Assembly: GCA_024734495.1 (NCBI GenBank)
Contig: JALMQS010000105.1
Coordinates: forward strand, 68,671 to 132,670
Source: Forficula auricularia
Taxonomy: Eukaryota > Arthropoda > Insecta > Dermaptera > Forficulidae
Length of the DNA: 64,000 nucleotides
Direction of reading: 5' to 3'
In this document: in pieces, positions 45,309-54,757 of the stretch
Position numbering within the stretch: position 1 is the first letter of the stretch
How the letters are laid out: each line of letters begins with the position of its first letter
The notes under the pieces: generated by a model
Databases searched by the model: none
Seen by the model: only the letters and a program-made list of their open reading frames with translations
Told to the model about the DNA's origin: nothing
Translations under genes and position numbers: made by a program

Positions 45309-45735
45309 TCTTTTTTTTATGATAATGATGATAGAAGGAGTTACACCAAAAAGGTGCAACCCCTAAAGGCCTGGGTCGGCCCCTCCGTCGTGAAAAAAAG
45401 AAGAAAGAATTTTATGGGTTGGGCGGGGGTCGAAGGTATCCGTGGATACGGGTCTTAAATAGCTGAAGGTTATAAGTCGCGGGAAAGATGGTGGCAGGGA
45501 GCGAGTTCCAGTCTCTGGAGGTCATAGGGATAAAAGAGTTGGCGAAAGCGCTTGTTCGACTTTTATCCAATTTGATAGCGAAGGGTTGCTGAGCGTTAGA
45601 AAACCGCGTGTTTATCGTAAAGAGGGCATTAGGGGGATAATTGATTTCAGCTCGACTGAACAGACACCGTGATAGTACAGGGAAAGGGCAGAAACGGTTC
45701 TTCGGTGAGCCAGGGAATCGAGTTCCGTACTATTC
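45309..45735 (-). mobile_element. LINE 3' fragment, SINE partner
   Basis: On the minus strand the translation gives SLAHRRTVSALSLYYHGVCS then VELKSIIP. After a one-base shift it continues FSNAQQPFAIKLDKSRTSAF, FIPMTSRDWNSLPATIFP and LFKTRIHGYLRPPPNP, then stop. The pattern of C-S-x-E-L followed by SFxPxTSRxWNSLPxxxFP is the typical C-terminal tail of many arthropod LINE ORF2 proteins. The 3'UTR then shares its last 80 bp with the SINE at 38119 (GAGGGGCC...AGGCCTT...CTCCTTCT) and ends in poly-A at 45309. It is 5' truncated. Confidence 0.82.
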
Positions 45736-46160
45736 AAAGGAACAGTATTAAATACACACGCTTTTTCATTAGAATTTCCTTGAATCATAAATTAACTTTC
45801 TTTATCTTAATTGTTAAATATATATATATTTAAAAAAAACTAAAAAACACTCTTCTAAAACGTATAAAATCAAAAAGTCAAAAAGTGTGGGGCGCAGAAA
45901 CATGTACTTTTAATTAATTTCGACAAAGACCCCCACGCTTTTTGACTTTATATTTATTTCATTATTTTGTACTTTTTAGAATCCTGGTTTTTTTAGTTTT
46001 TTTTTAAATATAATTTATTTTTTTACGGTTTAGTCTTAATTATTTTTATAGAGAAAAGTTTTCGGAATTTAACAGAACAAAAGTCACATTGATACATAGA
46101 TAAATACATACATACAAACATACAGGTGAAGCTAATATAAAGCGTGTAAAAAAGGCCATT
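45736..46160. other. AT-rich, small inverted repeat
   Basis: Positions about 45825-46015 contain AAAAAGTCAAAAAGTGTGG and, inverted, CCCCCACGCTTTTTGACTTT, flanked by TAAAAAAAACTAAAAAACAC and GTTTTTTTAGTTTTTTTTTA: a fold-back of about 190 bp. No gene. Confidence 0.6.
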
Positions 46161-46168
46161 GAATAGAG

Positions 46169-47230
46169 CAGGGGTCGGCAACCTTTTTCGGACGGCGGGC
46201 CATTTTCAAAATAAAATTTTTTATGCCGGCACATTCAAATGTAACTTAAATAGTGCTTTTATATCATATACGAGTATAAATATTATTAAAAATAAATATA
46301 GAAAAAAATTATTTTTTATTGACATGCAATAATAACAATAATGTCAAAGAACAAAAATTTTACAATTCTTAAAAGGGAAAAAAAGAAAATACAATTCCAA
46401 TTACATATGTATAAATATGTAAATATAAAATATTAAGGAAAATAGTTTATCTTTCATTTTATTCATTCACTATAATTCAATGCGTTTTTGTTCTTGAATT
46501 TGTTTGATAATAATTCATTTAAGTCCGTTTGTGTTTGGGATTCTGAGATCCTCAACAAGTTTTATAAATTTTCATCCGCCAACCTCGTTCTATATTTTGA
46601 TTTTATGAAATTCATTCTAGAAAATGTATGTTCGCATAAATAGGTGCTTAAAAAAATACAAATCATTGATTTTTCAAAATTTCTTAAATTGGGAAATTTG
46701 TTTTCTGGTAGATTTGAATAAAATGCAATTAAATTATTTTCATCAAAATTATTTTTATATACATTGTTAGATTGCAAATCAATTAACTCTAGTTGTAAAA
46801 TCTCTGGTGGTTTTACAATATCCAATTTTAAGGGATTTTCAAATATTAATATATCCATTTCTTTTGCATAAAACTCTTAAAACCGATGACGAAAATTTTC
46901 ATCCAGTACTTTTAGTGACTCAATAAAAATATTCGAAGGACACTGTTTGTCGTTTTTGATTAAAAACGATTACAAAGTAGGAAAATTACAATAATTATTC
47001 TTTTCAAGTTGAGAAATAAACAATTTTATTTTAAGCTGGAAATTTTTGATTTCTGTAAATAGCTCGTTGATTAAGTTTCCTTTCCCTTTTAGTGCTATAT
47101 TTAATTTATTGAGGTAAGTTGTAATGTCCACAAGATAACGCTCTAAGTATGTTGATTTTTCCTAAAATTATATTGGTGCTTTGGCGGGCCGCGCAAAAAG
47201 TTGCAAAGGGCCGCAGGTTGCCGACCCATG
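46169..47230 (-). mobile_element. hAT element with CAGGGGTCGGCAACC ends
   Basis: It starts CAGGGGTCGGCAACCTTTTT and ends GGGCCGCAGGTTGCCGACCCATG. Flanks GAATAGAG (46161-46168) and CAATATAG (47231-47238) agree at six of eight positions, an old TSD. The minus strand carries a transposase remnant. At 1.06 kb it is a 5'-deleted copy. Confidence 0.83.
46490..47170 (-). pseudogene. hAT transposase C-terminal half (GTF2I-repeat/ZBED-like)
   Basis: On the minus strand the reading begins LERYLVDITTYLNKLNIALK near 47160, continues LFTEIKNFQLKIKLF, is interrupted by stops near 46970 and 46880, then runs openly 46562-46858. The end has STYLCEHTFSRMNFIKSKYR then TRLADENL, the hallmark hAT C-terminal dimerisation motif. 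The N-terminal zinc finger and first catalytic Asp are absent. Nonfunctional. Confidence 0.82.
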
Positions 47231-47848
47231 CAATATAGCATTACAGCTTGTAAAAGAAATAAGTTAACTTGAAATTTACAATTTACATGTATTCATACAT
47301 ATTCCTCGAAATCAATAAATGAATTAAAATTTTAAATGAATGATTATTTTAGGAAAGGTCGATTTTTCCGTGGGACCCAAAACACAAAAAAATATTTTTT
47401 TATCATGGGTGGTTTTTCTAGTTTTCGAATCAGAAGTTGCGAAACTGAAAAGCTCAAAATCTAATCAGATCAAACTTTTACGAACAAACATTTTTCAGCC
47501 ATCTTCTGTTTTTGAGTTATTGGGTCTAAAGTATTAGAATCCTGACTAGAATCCTGACTAGAATCCTGACGAAAAAATATACTTTACAATTATTTTCTTT
47601 AGCATTTTTTTAACACAATTAAGAAAAAAAAGTTTTTATTAGTGAGTTAAATACATTCATAGTCTTGAGAGCTGAGCTCGCCGAGCGGACTAATTATTAA
47701 AATTTGATGATTGTATTTGAAGAATTGTATTATGCAAGGCTTGTCATATTTTTTGACAATGTGTATTAATTTTGAGAATAAACAAAGCTGAAAGTTGAAA
47801 TACACAGTTAATTAATTTGAACATTCTGTGAATAATATCGCCTTCTTA

Positions 47849-47998
47849 GGGCCAGTTTTATGTCGGTTGGTAAACTCTGACAGACACTTTCATCTGATTG
47901 GCCATCCCACCCGACACAAGGTGAATTTTAAGGTTTTACCCTTTGCCAACGTTTAAAAAGAGTTTGCAAACCGACATACAACTGGCCCTTAGAGTTTA
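47849..47998. mobile_element. Harbinger-type MITE, TTA TSD
   Basis: GGGCCAGTTTTATGTCGGTT to AACCGACATACAACTGGCCC-like end at 47998, flanked both sides by TTA (47846-47848, 47999-48001). Inner blocks CATCTGATTGGCCATCCCAC and ACAAGGTGAATTTTAAGG match 30051-30257, but one arm is shortened. Confidence 0.83.
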
Positions 47999-48030
47999 AA
48001 CCTGCCCAATCCATTGTTTATCATATATTA

Positions 48031-48364
48031 CAGGGGTGGCCACTACTCTTAACTTTGGGAGCCGCAAATTTATAATACTGTTTCAAAGCGAGCCACATTA
48101 TTTGGAGACTAATTAATAGTTTATTAAAAAAAGAAACATTTTTTATTTTATAAAATATAAATGAAGTAACATTTATTTTTGCTCTACTTACTTATAACAT
48201 TAGTGTTCAATTACAATTAATTACAAATTAATTCAGTTATGTATTATTATTTTTTAATTTAATTATTATACTTTTTAAAATCAGTATTATTCAAGAGGGT
48301 TCAAGAGCCGCACGAGATTGACTGAGCCGCATGCGGCTCGCGAGCCACGTTTTGGCCACCTCTG
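48031..48364. mobile_element. hAT-type MITE with 7/8 TSD
   Basis: It starts CAGGGGTGGCCACTACTCTT and ends CACGTTTTGGCCACCTCTG. Flanks ATATATTA and ATATATGA match at seven of eight positions. GAGCCGCA-type blocks near both ends are typical of hAT MITEs. The interior is AT-rich and non-coding. Confidence 0.82.
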
Positions 48365-48372
48365 ATATATGA

Positions 48373-49167
48373 AATATTAATACTATTCGGAAGAAAAAGA
48401 GATGTAGCTTCGTCCAAGTAAAACTTCTACTTAAAATTACGATCGTGAGTTGTAGAAAAAAATGTGGAAAATAGTTTCTTTCCATAACAACAATATTAAA
48501 TTTTGATTTATTTTTTTCTCTCCCCTGTAAAATTTCCTTGTTGTGAGTTTGCAGGTTTATACTCTAAGGCGACGATATCCTAAATACAATTTAAAATAAT
48601 TTGAATCCAAATTATATAATGAATTAAGAAATGATATCATAAATTTCTTTGAGAATACAATCTCCTTCCTGGCGTTCACCGGGTCAAATTAGGTTGCCTA
48701 CTATACAGGCGCTGGTTTCAAAATCATTTTCTTTTTTTATATACTTACGTATACTCCATTTTATTAATTATTATCCAGGTGGTAACTTCATGAATTTTAG
48801 CATTTTTTTAATCAAATAATTATTATTTTTTAATAATACTTGAATATTTTTTTAAATTTAGATGAATTTATTGTTAAATTTCGGATTCTCTTTCAACATT
48901 CAACTTTATTTTTTATAAGCGGTTCATTATTATAATAATTGTTGGAATTCCGTACAAAAGTAAAATGTAACTCTAGTAGTCTGCTTGTATGTCTGGCCAT
49001 TGCATTGATTTTCACCCGCTAAACACTAAACATATTCAAAATTCAGAACTACCTGATTTTTCCAAGATAAACCCCTATTTAACCCATTGACTGGAGTATA
49101 TGAAGGTATTTAAAAATGTATATAATATTAATTAAATTAAATTAATTAAATGTATATAATATTAACA
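48373..49167. other. AT-rich stretch, nothing recognised
   Basis: No gene, terminus or structured repeat was recognised. The 64-codon minus frame at 48291-48485 overlaps the MITE end and is ignored. Confidence 0.4.
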
Positions 49168-49169
49168 TA

Positions 49170-49660
49170 CAGTAGAACCTCGTTTATCCGGACTAACTGG
49201 AACCAAAGGCAAACCGGATAATCGAAAATCCCGATAGTCCGGACATATGGGTAATAAAAACAAAACAAATTCTCAAATAAGCGAATTTGAATTTATTACG
49301 ATAAAAAAAAAACTTGTTTATATCAAAATTACATATAATTGTTTATAGAAAAGAAAAAGAAAAAATTTGATTATTTATATAATAGAAAAAATAGAATTCT
49401 TTTATAAAAAAACAATCCGAAACACGAAAAACTCTTTTTGTATTGTTTTTTATAAAAGATTTGTATTTTTTTCTTATAATTGTTTGAAAAAAAAACATAC
49501 ATAATACACTTCATACGTTAAAAAAAAATTTGGTGAAATTTTCATTACATTCTTGCTATCAGAGTGAAAAATTATTATCTATGTGAACATTTATATTAAA
49601 ATAAAAATGTCTACAAATCCGATCCGGATAATTGAGGGCCGGATAAACGAGGTTTTACTG
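49170..49660. mobile_element. pogo/Tigger-like MITE, TA TSD
   Basis: TIRs are CAGTAGAACCTCGTTTATCC and, inverted, GGATAAACGAGGTTTTACTG, flanked by TA on both sides. A second inner pair CCGGATAATCGAAAATCC / GATCCGGATAATTGAGG supports the same reading. It is 491 bp and non-coding. Confidence 0.85.
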
Positions 49661-49824
49661 TACTTAGAAAATAAATAAATAAATATCGCACTTATCAAAT
49701 TTGTTACTGCAAAATAAGGGATGGATTCAAATTTTTTTTACACATTAATAAAAACCGCAATATCAAGAGATTGCTCTGATTGTAAAAGCTCCCAATTCTT
49801 TTGGTTGAAAGCATAGTTGACTTT

Positions 49825-50115
49825 CTTTCTTTTGGTCACCCCTGGGGGCGGCACTACTGCCTCAGCCCTTGCGCTTGGCCCCGCCCTCTGTGGCTGCCCC
49901 TCCCTCATCTGCCCCCGATCGATCCTCGGCGCCGCAATTCAATTAGAACCCCAGCGCCTTCTTAGCAAAAGGGGACCGGGGCCGGGGCTTCCCTAATGCT
50001 TCCAGACTGCTTAGTTAGTACTCTTGCCGCCCTGGCTCGACGCTCCCGGACAAAAGGGAACAGCCACGACAGCAGTTGTCTGCGAGAATCGAGAACAGGC
50101 AATTCAACTTTTACA
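49825..50115. other. isolated GC-rich segment, origin unclear
   Basis: The block with CTGGGGGCGGCACTACTGCC, CTTGGCCCCGCCCTCTGTGG and GGGGACCGGGGCCGGGGCTT is much richer in GC and CpG than its surroundings. Frames of 60-85 codons (for example 49996-50253) show no known domain. It may be a hAT-type MITE end, an alternative promoter or exon of the odd-skipped family gene 4.2 kb downstream, or a captured sequence. Confidence 0.35.
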
Positions 50116-50444
50116 ATTGAAAATACTACCTTGATCAAAAAGTTTCAGGAATTTATTCAGAAAATCAAAAATACAAATTTATTCATCAAAATCGATTTTG
50201 TCCCCTTTAAAGTACCCCCCCATCGACTGCAACTCACTTATCCCAGCGCTTGATACAATCATCGAAACATTTTTTATACTTCCGGCGATTAGAACTTGGA
50301 GAACTCATTTCGCAATTAGAGCTAAAAGACTTAAGCTATTTAGATATATAGTAGAAGATATAGACGATTTAATACTGCTGTTTGGAGTAATGAACCAAAA
50401 ATTTCTTTTGTCACAAAATCTTATAATACAGACTATTTCCCATG

Positions 50445-50780
50445 GGGTCGCGAAACATAGGCCAACAATGAAACAATGATCTATGAAAAAACTATAATGG
50501 ACAACGGCTAAAGATTAATGTTTAATGAATTCAAAGTATATTATTATTATCTGTCATTGAATTTTGAATAATTTGTGAAATTGACATTTTGTATTAGATA
50601 TATTTATTTATTTATATGAACTTGTGTTTTCAGCATTGGCGAGTATACAATAAAAATCAAGATGATGAACTCCTGTTTGACTTTTTATTTTATAAAAAAC
50701 AAGCAGATCCATTTCATTATTATTTATATTTAATAAGTGTAGATATAATAAATTATGTAGTTTTAATAAATGATACAATT
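50445..50780. other. possible hAT fragment, no gene
   Basis: CATGGGGTCGCGAAACATAG at 50452 resembles the inner part of a hAT end; a matching right end (GTCGCGAATGAAAAAAGTTT then AAGAAGCACTG) is at 51390-51421. The element would then enclose the 50782-51267 MITE. The left end is unclear. Confidence 0.35.
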
Positions 50781-50781
50781 A

Positions 50782-51267
50782 CAGTAGAATCCCGATATAT
50801 CGTATATTCAAGGGGACAAAGGATAAGTACTATATATCGACATGTTCGCTATATCGAGATTATGATATATATCGTGGGTAAAAAATTAAAAATACGATAT
50901 ATCAAAAAGTTTTAATTTATTTTTATTTTTTTATAAATATTTATGTAAAAACATACATATGTATACATAAAATATACTGTATTTAAATACAATAGTATGA
51001 ATTTTACATTATTTTTGATTGTTCAGTAAATTAAAACTACATAAATATGTACACATTTTTATACGAATTAACGAGGTTTTCCCTAAACACGACTCTAATT
51101 CAACGGAAAAATACGAATTATGAGACGTTTTGTCAATCTTGAGAGGAAAAAGATACATTATACCGAGGGGACTAAATTGCATTGTTTTATATGAATTAAC
51201 GAGATTTTTCCAAGGGCTCAGGACTTTCTTAGGATTTATCGGGATACGAAATATCGGGATTTCACTG
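50782..51267. mobile_element. Tc1/pogo-type MITE, TA TSD
   Basis: TIRs are CAGTAGAATCCCGATATATC and, inverted, the end GAAATATCGGGATTTCACTG, flanked by TA at 50780-50781 and 51268-51269. It is 486 bp, close in length to 49170-49660 but with a different internal sequence. A coding-like frame across its left half is incidental. Confidence 0.83.
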
Positions 51268-51279
51268 TATTAGAGTAGG

Positions 51280-51655
51280 TATGTTGATAAAAATTTGTTT
51301 CACTATAAATCTATTTAAGATTTGCTAGTAAAAATGATGGTTTATAGATAAATAATATGAGGTCGCAAAAAATTTCTCAGTCAAAATGGAGTCGCGAATG
51401 AAAAAAGTTTAAGAAGCACTGGTCTAAATCAAGCCAATTAAAAAAACGTATCTCTTTTAGGGGCTGCAGCATTAACATATTTCTCAAATGTGGGTCGCAG
51501 TTAAAAATTTAAGAACCACTTCCTTAAATGATATTCTATTTTCAAAAATGTTATTAGCCTGATTATGATCAATATCATTCTATGCAACATGTAAATCCTT
51601 TAAGAAAACTTCATGTAATTTTTAATTAGCTAAAAATTCATTATTTTCTACAATC
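51280..51655. other. hAT-type ends, no gene
   Basis: Positions 51360-51421 and 51460-51530 each resemble a hAT right end (AAGTTTAAGAAGCACTG; ATTTAAGAACCACTTC). No complete element was delimited. Confidence 0.4.
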
Positions 51656-51684
51656 TACCAAATATTCCCAAACAAAATGCTGCT

Positions 51685-52140
51685 ATGCTCCTCCTCAATC
51701 AGCTTAGAAAACAGGAAGAAGCTATTGAAGACATATGTATAGAGCATAGCATGTACGGGTGTGAAACCTGGACGATTGGAGTAGTGAAGAGAAAAAGACT
51801 GGAAGCTTTCGAAATGTGGTGCTACAGAAAAATGATGAATAACAAATGGATGGATAGAATTACAAATGTAGAAGTTTTTGGAAGAATCGGAGAAAGAAGA
51901 ACATTGTGGAAGAGTCTGAGGAAGAGAAGAGGTCAGATGATAAGGTACACAGTAAGACACGGGGGATTGCTTAGGGATATCTTGGAGAGGGAGATGGGAA
52001 AGAAAATGGGAAGGGGAAGGCCCAGATTAAAATATTTCGACCAAATAATTGGGGATATGGGATGCGAGACATTTAGAGAACGGTGGTGGGGGACAGAGCC
52101 GAGTAGAGACGGATGGTTGCGTCAAACCAGTCTTAGGATT
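51685..52140 (+). pseudogene. RTE-type LINE ORF2 C-terminal fragment
   Basis: The translation reads HSMYGCETWTIG, KRLEAFEMWCYRKMMNNKWM, RRTLWKSLRKRRGQMIRYTV, HGGLLRDILEREMGKKMG and RGRPRLKYFDQIIGDMGC. This follows the conserved C-terminal region of RTE-like reverse transcriptases, sometimes annotated as craniofacial-development-protein-2-like in insect genomes. The endonuclease and catalytic palm are absent, so it is 5' truncated. The open frame continues to 52422 past the homologous part, probably by chance. Confidence 0.87.
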
Positions 52141-53570
52141 GTGTACTCAATGATGGTGATCAAATATATTTTTATTTTGGATAATTTTTCTAAAGTTACT
52201 ACAAGATTTGCTTATGATAAAAAACAAATTATAAGTTTTTTATTATTTTCTTCTTCAGAGTGCCTCTGCTCTTTTCTAAATCCCAACGATTCACCTATCT
52301 CGAATGACCAGTTGAAAAAGTTCCAGATATTCTCATTTTCTTTTCTTGATGCATCAGTTCAAGTTACGTTCCTCATTCGTTTCAGCCCAAGATCAAATCT
52401 TCGTAAAACACGCAATTTTTGAGCTGTTATTACACATTTGTCCAAGCTTCAACACTTGAGAATTGGACAAGGAAGCCGTAGCAAAATTCCATAAAAAAAA
52501 ACATATTTTTTTATTGAGAGAACTTTTTTTTTAGAATTAATTAATTTGAGATTACTTTGTTTCATCATGTTTAAGTAGCTATATTTGATCTATTCTTTTG
52601 ATAATTAATTATTATTAATACTTTTAATCTTTTCTTTAATGTTTTAAACTTTTAATCTTTTTATCACGATTTTCTATATCAACTAAGGAAATTCATGCTA
52701 CTTCTAATAAATTCTCAAGTATTCTAAAATATAAAAAAAATCTTTATGGATTATATAATTATTACTTCAGAAAACAAACGCTGTCCGAACGAATGAGCTG
52801 GATGGAAATTTCATTTAAGCTAAAATTCTTAATTTAAATGCTATTTTATTATATATTATAATATATAAATCATTAGGAAACTATCTTGTTATTTCAAATA
52901 CTTGAATAAATGTAATCACCCCTTTAAGGCTTGGAAGGAATGATCACAATTCAATATTTATTGTGCTTAGTGATTAGAAATCATCTTAAAATCTTTGAGA
53001 AATTATTACTTTATATGAAATGTCTAACTAAGGGTACTCACCTCTTTTAGAGGATGATGGGATGATCATCAATAAATGCTATATAAAGAGAAAAATAAAC
53101 TTTGAAATAAAACTAAACCCATAATTTTGTTTCATATACAATTTTATATGATATATGTAAAAGCTTGACGCGAGAATATATCTTGATACGATGTTGAATT
53201 ATGTTGTGCTGTATTATTAGTTATATGATCATCTATGTTATTGAGGGTATATTGTACGTTATCATTTGTTGTACTTAGAATTAGGTACTTTGTGTCAGAT
53301 ATATTCTCATCGACAAGCTTTTATGATCATATAAAAATTGGATAATGTAACAAAATGATGGGTTTGTTTTACTCCAAAGTTAATTTTCTTAAAAGCTTTT
53401 TTTAATATTAATTAATTTATTTATTTTTTAATTTTCTAAGTCTGTTTATTTCAATTAATGCGTCATTGTTGCATGGTCGCTTGCCTGTTAATTTATTACA
53501 ATCTAGTGTCTATGCTGTTGACTTCTGAGTAGTTCCTTCGCCTGGAGCCAATCCTGGGTGTAAAATAAGA
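52141..53570. other. AT-rich, no gene recognised
   Basis: After the LINE fragment I see no TE terminus, RNA gene or coding signal up to about 53570. If the intron model holds, this is intron sequence. Confidence 0.45.
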
Positions 53571-53579
53571 TCATGCTTA

Positions 53580-53740
53580 GTGCCAGCCCGGGGCAAGTTT
53601 TAGGATGGAGCAAGACCCACCATGCCCCCCCCCCCCCTTATTGTCAAAATATTTTTTTCCTTTATTTTTCTTTTATAACTGGGACTTGAGGCGCTCTGGA
53701 GCGGCCCCTCCGTTCGCCCTATATAGGGCCGGCCCAGGTC
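53580..53740. mobile_element. short MITE-like block with GGGCCGGCCC end
   Basis: GTGCCAGCCCGGGGCAAGTT on the left and AGGGCCGGCCCAGGTC on the right give weak inverted termini, with a C-run at 53625-53638 inside. No TSD was identified. Confidence 0.38.
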
Positions 53741-54297
53741 ATGCGTACCATAAAAATGCATTGTCATCGAAACTGAACCAACATCTAAAATTTTAACTCC
53801 GTAGGATAAGAGGAAGTGGTTCTAATTCAGGTTGCATGATTTAACCTAAACCAATATACAAACAAGCAAACAAATAAACAAACATTGTAGAGATTAAATA
53901 AGACCTTTTAATTAATTAAATAATTAATAATTAAAAATAATTTTTATATCTATAATTTCAGCTAAAAATTCTAAACTTTTTAAATAAGGAAATTAATTTT
54001 GTTGACTTGATTGTAAAAGTGATAATAGATTTTTTTATTATGATATTGATACAAGAAGAAGTTGCACAAAAAAGATACAAAAGTCTCGAGGCAGGACTCC
54101 ATTTATTATATTATATTTTATTCAACCATTACGCCATTAGTCACTAAGATTAGGTATATGCTATATACAATGCATCCATATTCTTCTTCCTTCTTGTATA
54201 TCTTTATAATAAAAATATTATCTGTTAATTTAACCACAAATTAATGTTATTAATAATTCTCCTGTTTTTAATCCCATATGTTGTTTTGTGCTTACAG
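53741..54297. other. AT-rich sequence before the zinc-finger exon
   Basis: No element boundaries were seen. The end provides the polypyrimidine-type acceptor TTTTGTGCTTACAG for the exon at 54298. Confidence 0.55.
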
Positions 54298-54757
54298 CAA
54301 CTGATGCTGATGGCGCCAGCGCATCTTCTCCCCTGGTCAGGAGCCTATCCGAAACCGCCACCCCCGCAGCCGCCTCTTCCGCCTCCGTTGCCGCCTCCAC
54401 TTCCCCCAGCTTCATCGACTGCACACCCTCGATACCAGCTCTCCGTGCTGGTTAACCACTGGTTGTCAGGGGTGGCCATGTGCCCGGAATCTCAGCCAGG
54501 ACATATGCTTCCTCAGAGAGACCCTGCAGCAGCCCCGGTGTCGCCCCACACCCAGGACAAGTACTCAACATGGGGGCCACCGGGCCCGCCGCCCACAACG
54601 AGGCCCAAGAAGCAATTCATTTGCAATCCGTGCCATCGGCAGTTTACCAAATCGTATAACTCCTGATCCACGAACGCACGCATACCGATGAGCGACCCTA
54701 TTCATGCGACATCTGCGGAAAGGCCTTTCGCAGACAAGACCATCTCCGCGACCACAG
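54298..54757 (+). CDS. odd-skipped family zinc-finger gene, internal exon (ZF1 and most of ZF2)
   Basis: This exon encodes the start of an odd-skipped family nuclear repressor used in arthropod segmentation, leg-joint and gut patterning. It begins after acceptor CTTACAG and ends at CAC-AG with donor GTATGT. The first 150 bp read best as a Ser/Ala-rich linker ([19 protein letters not shown]) in the frame compatible with the exon at 15046. The alternative proline-rich frame looks like its shadow. The frame then changes to [20 protein letters not shown] (ZF1). One C is missing near 54660, giving a false stop; the next frame gives [20 protein letters not shown] then [13 protein letters not shown] (ZF2). 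All zinc ligands are present. Bowl or sob orthology cannot be settled here. Confidence 0.93.

Larger units (their letters stand above)
15065..54297 (+). other. inferred 39-kb TE-filled intron
   Basis: The donor GTAAGT at 15065 and acceptor TGTGCTTACAG ending at 54297 are both strong, and no other host exon of this gene was recognised between them. Every coding piece between is TE-derived except unexplained short frames in the GC-rich patch at 49830-50110, which could hold an alternative exon or promoter. Confidence 0.38.

Noticed and set aside
54230..54424. Alanine/glutamate-rich minus-strand frame
   Set aside because: It is the antisense shadow of the Ser/Ala/Pro-rich coding exon.
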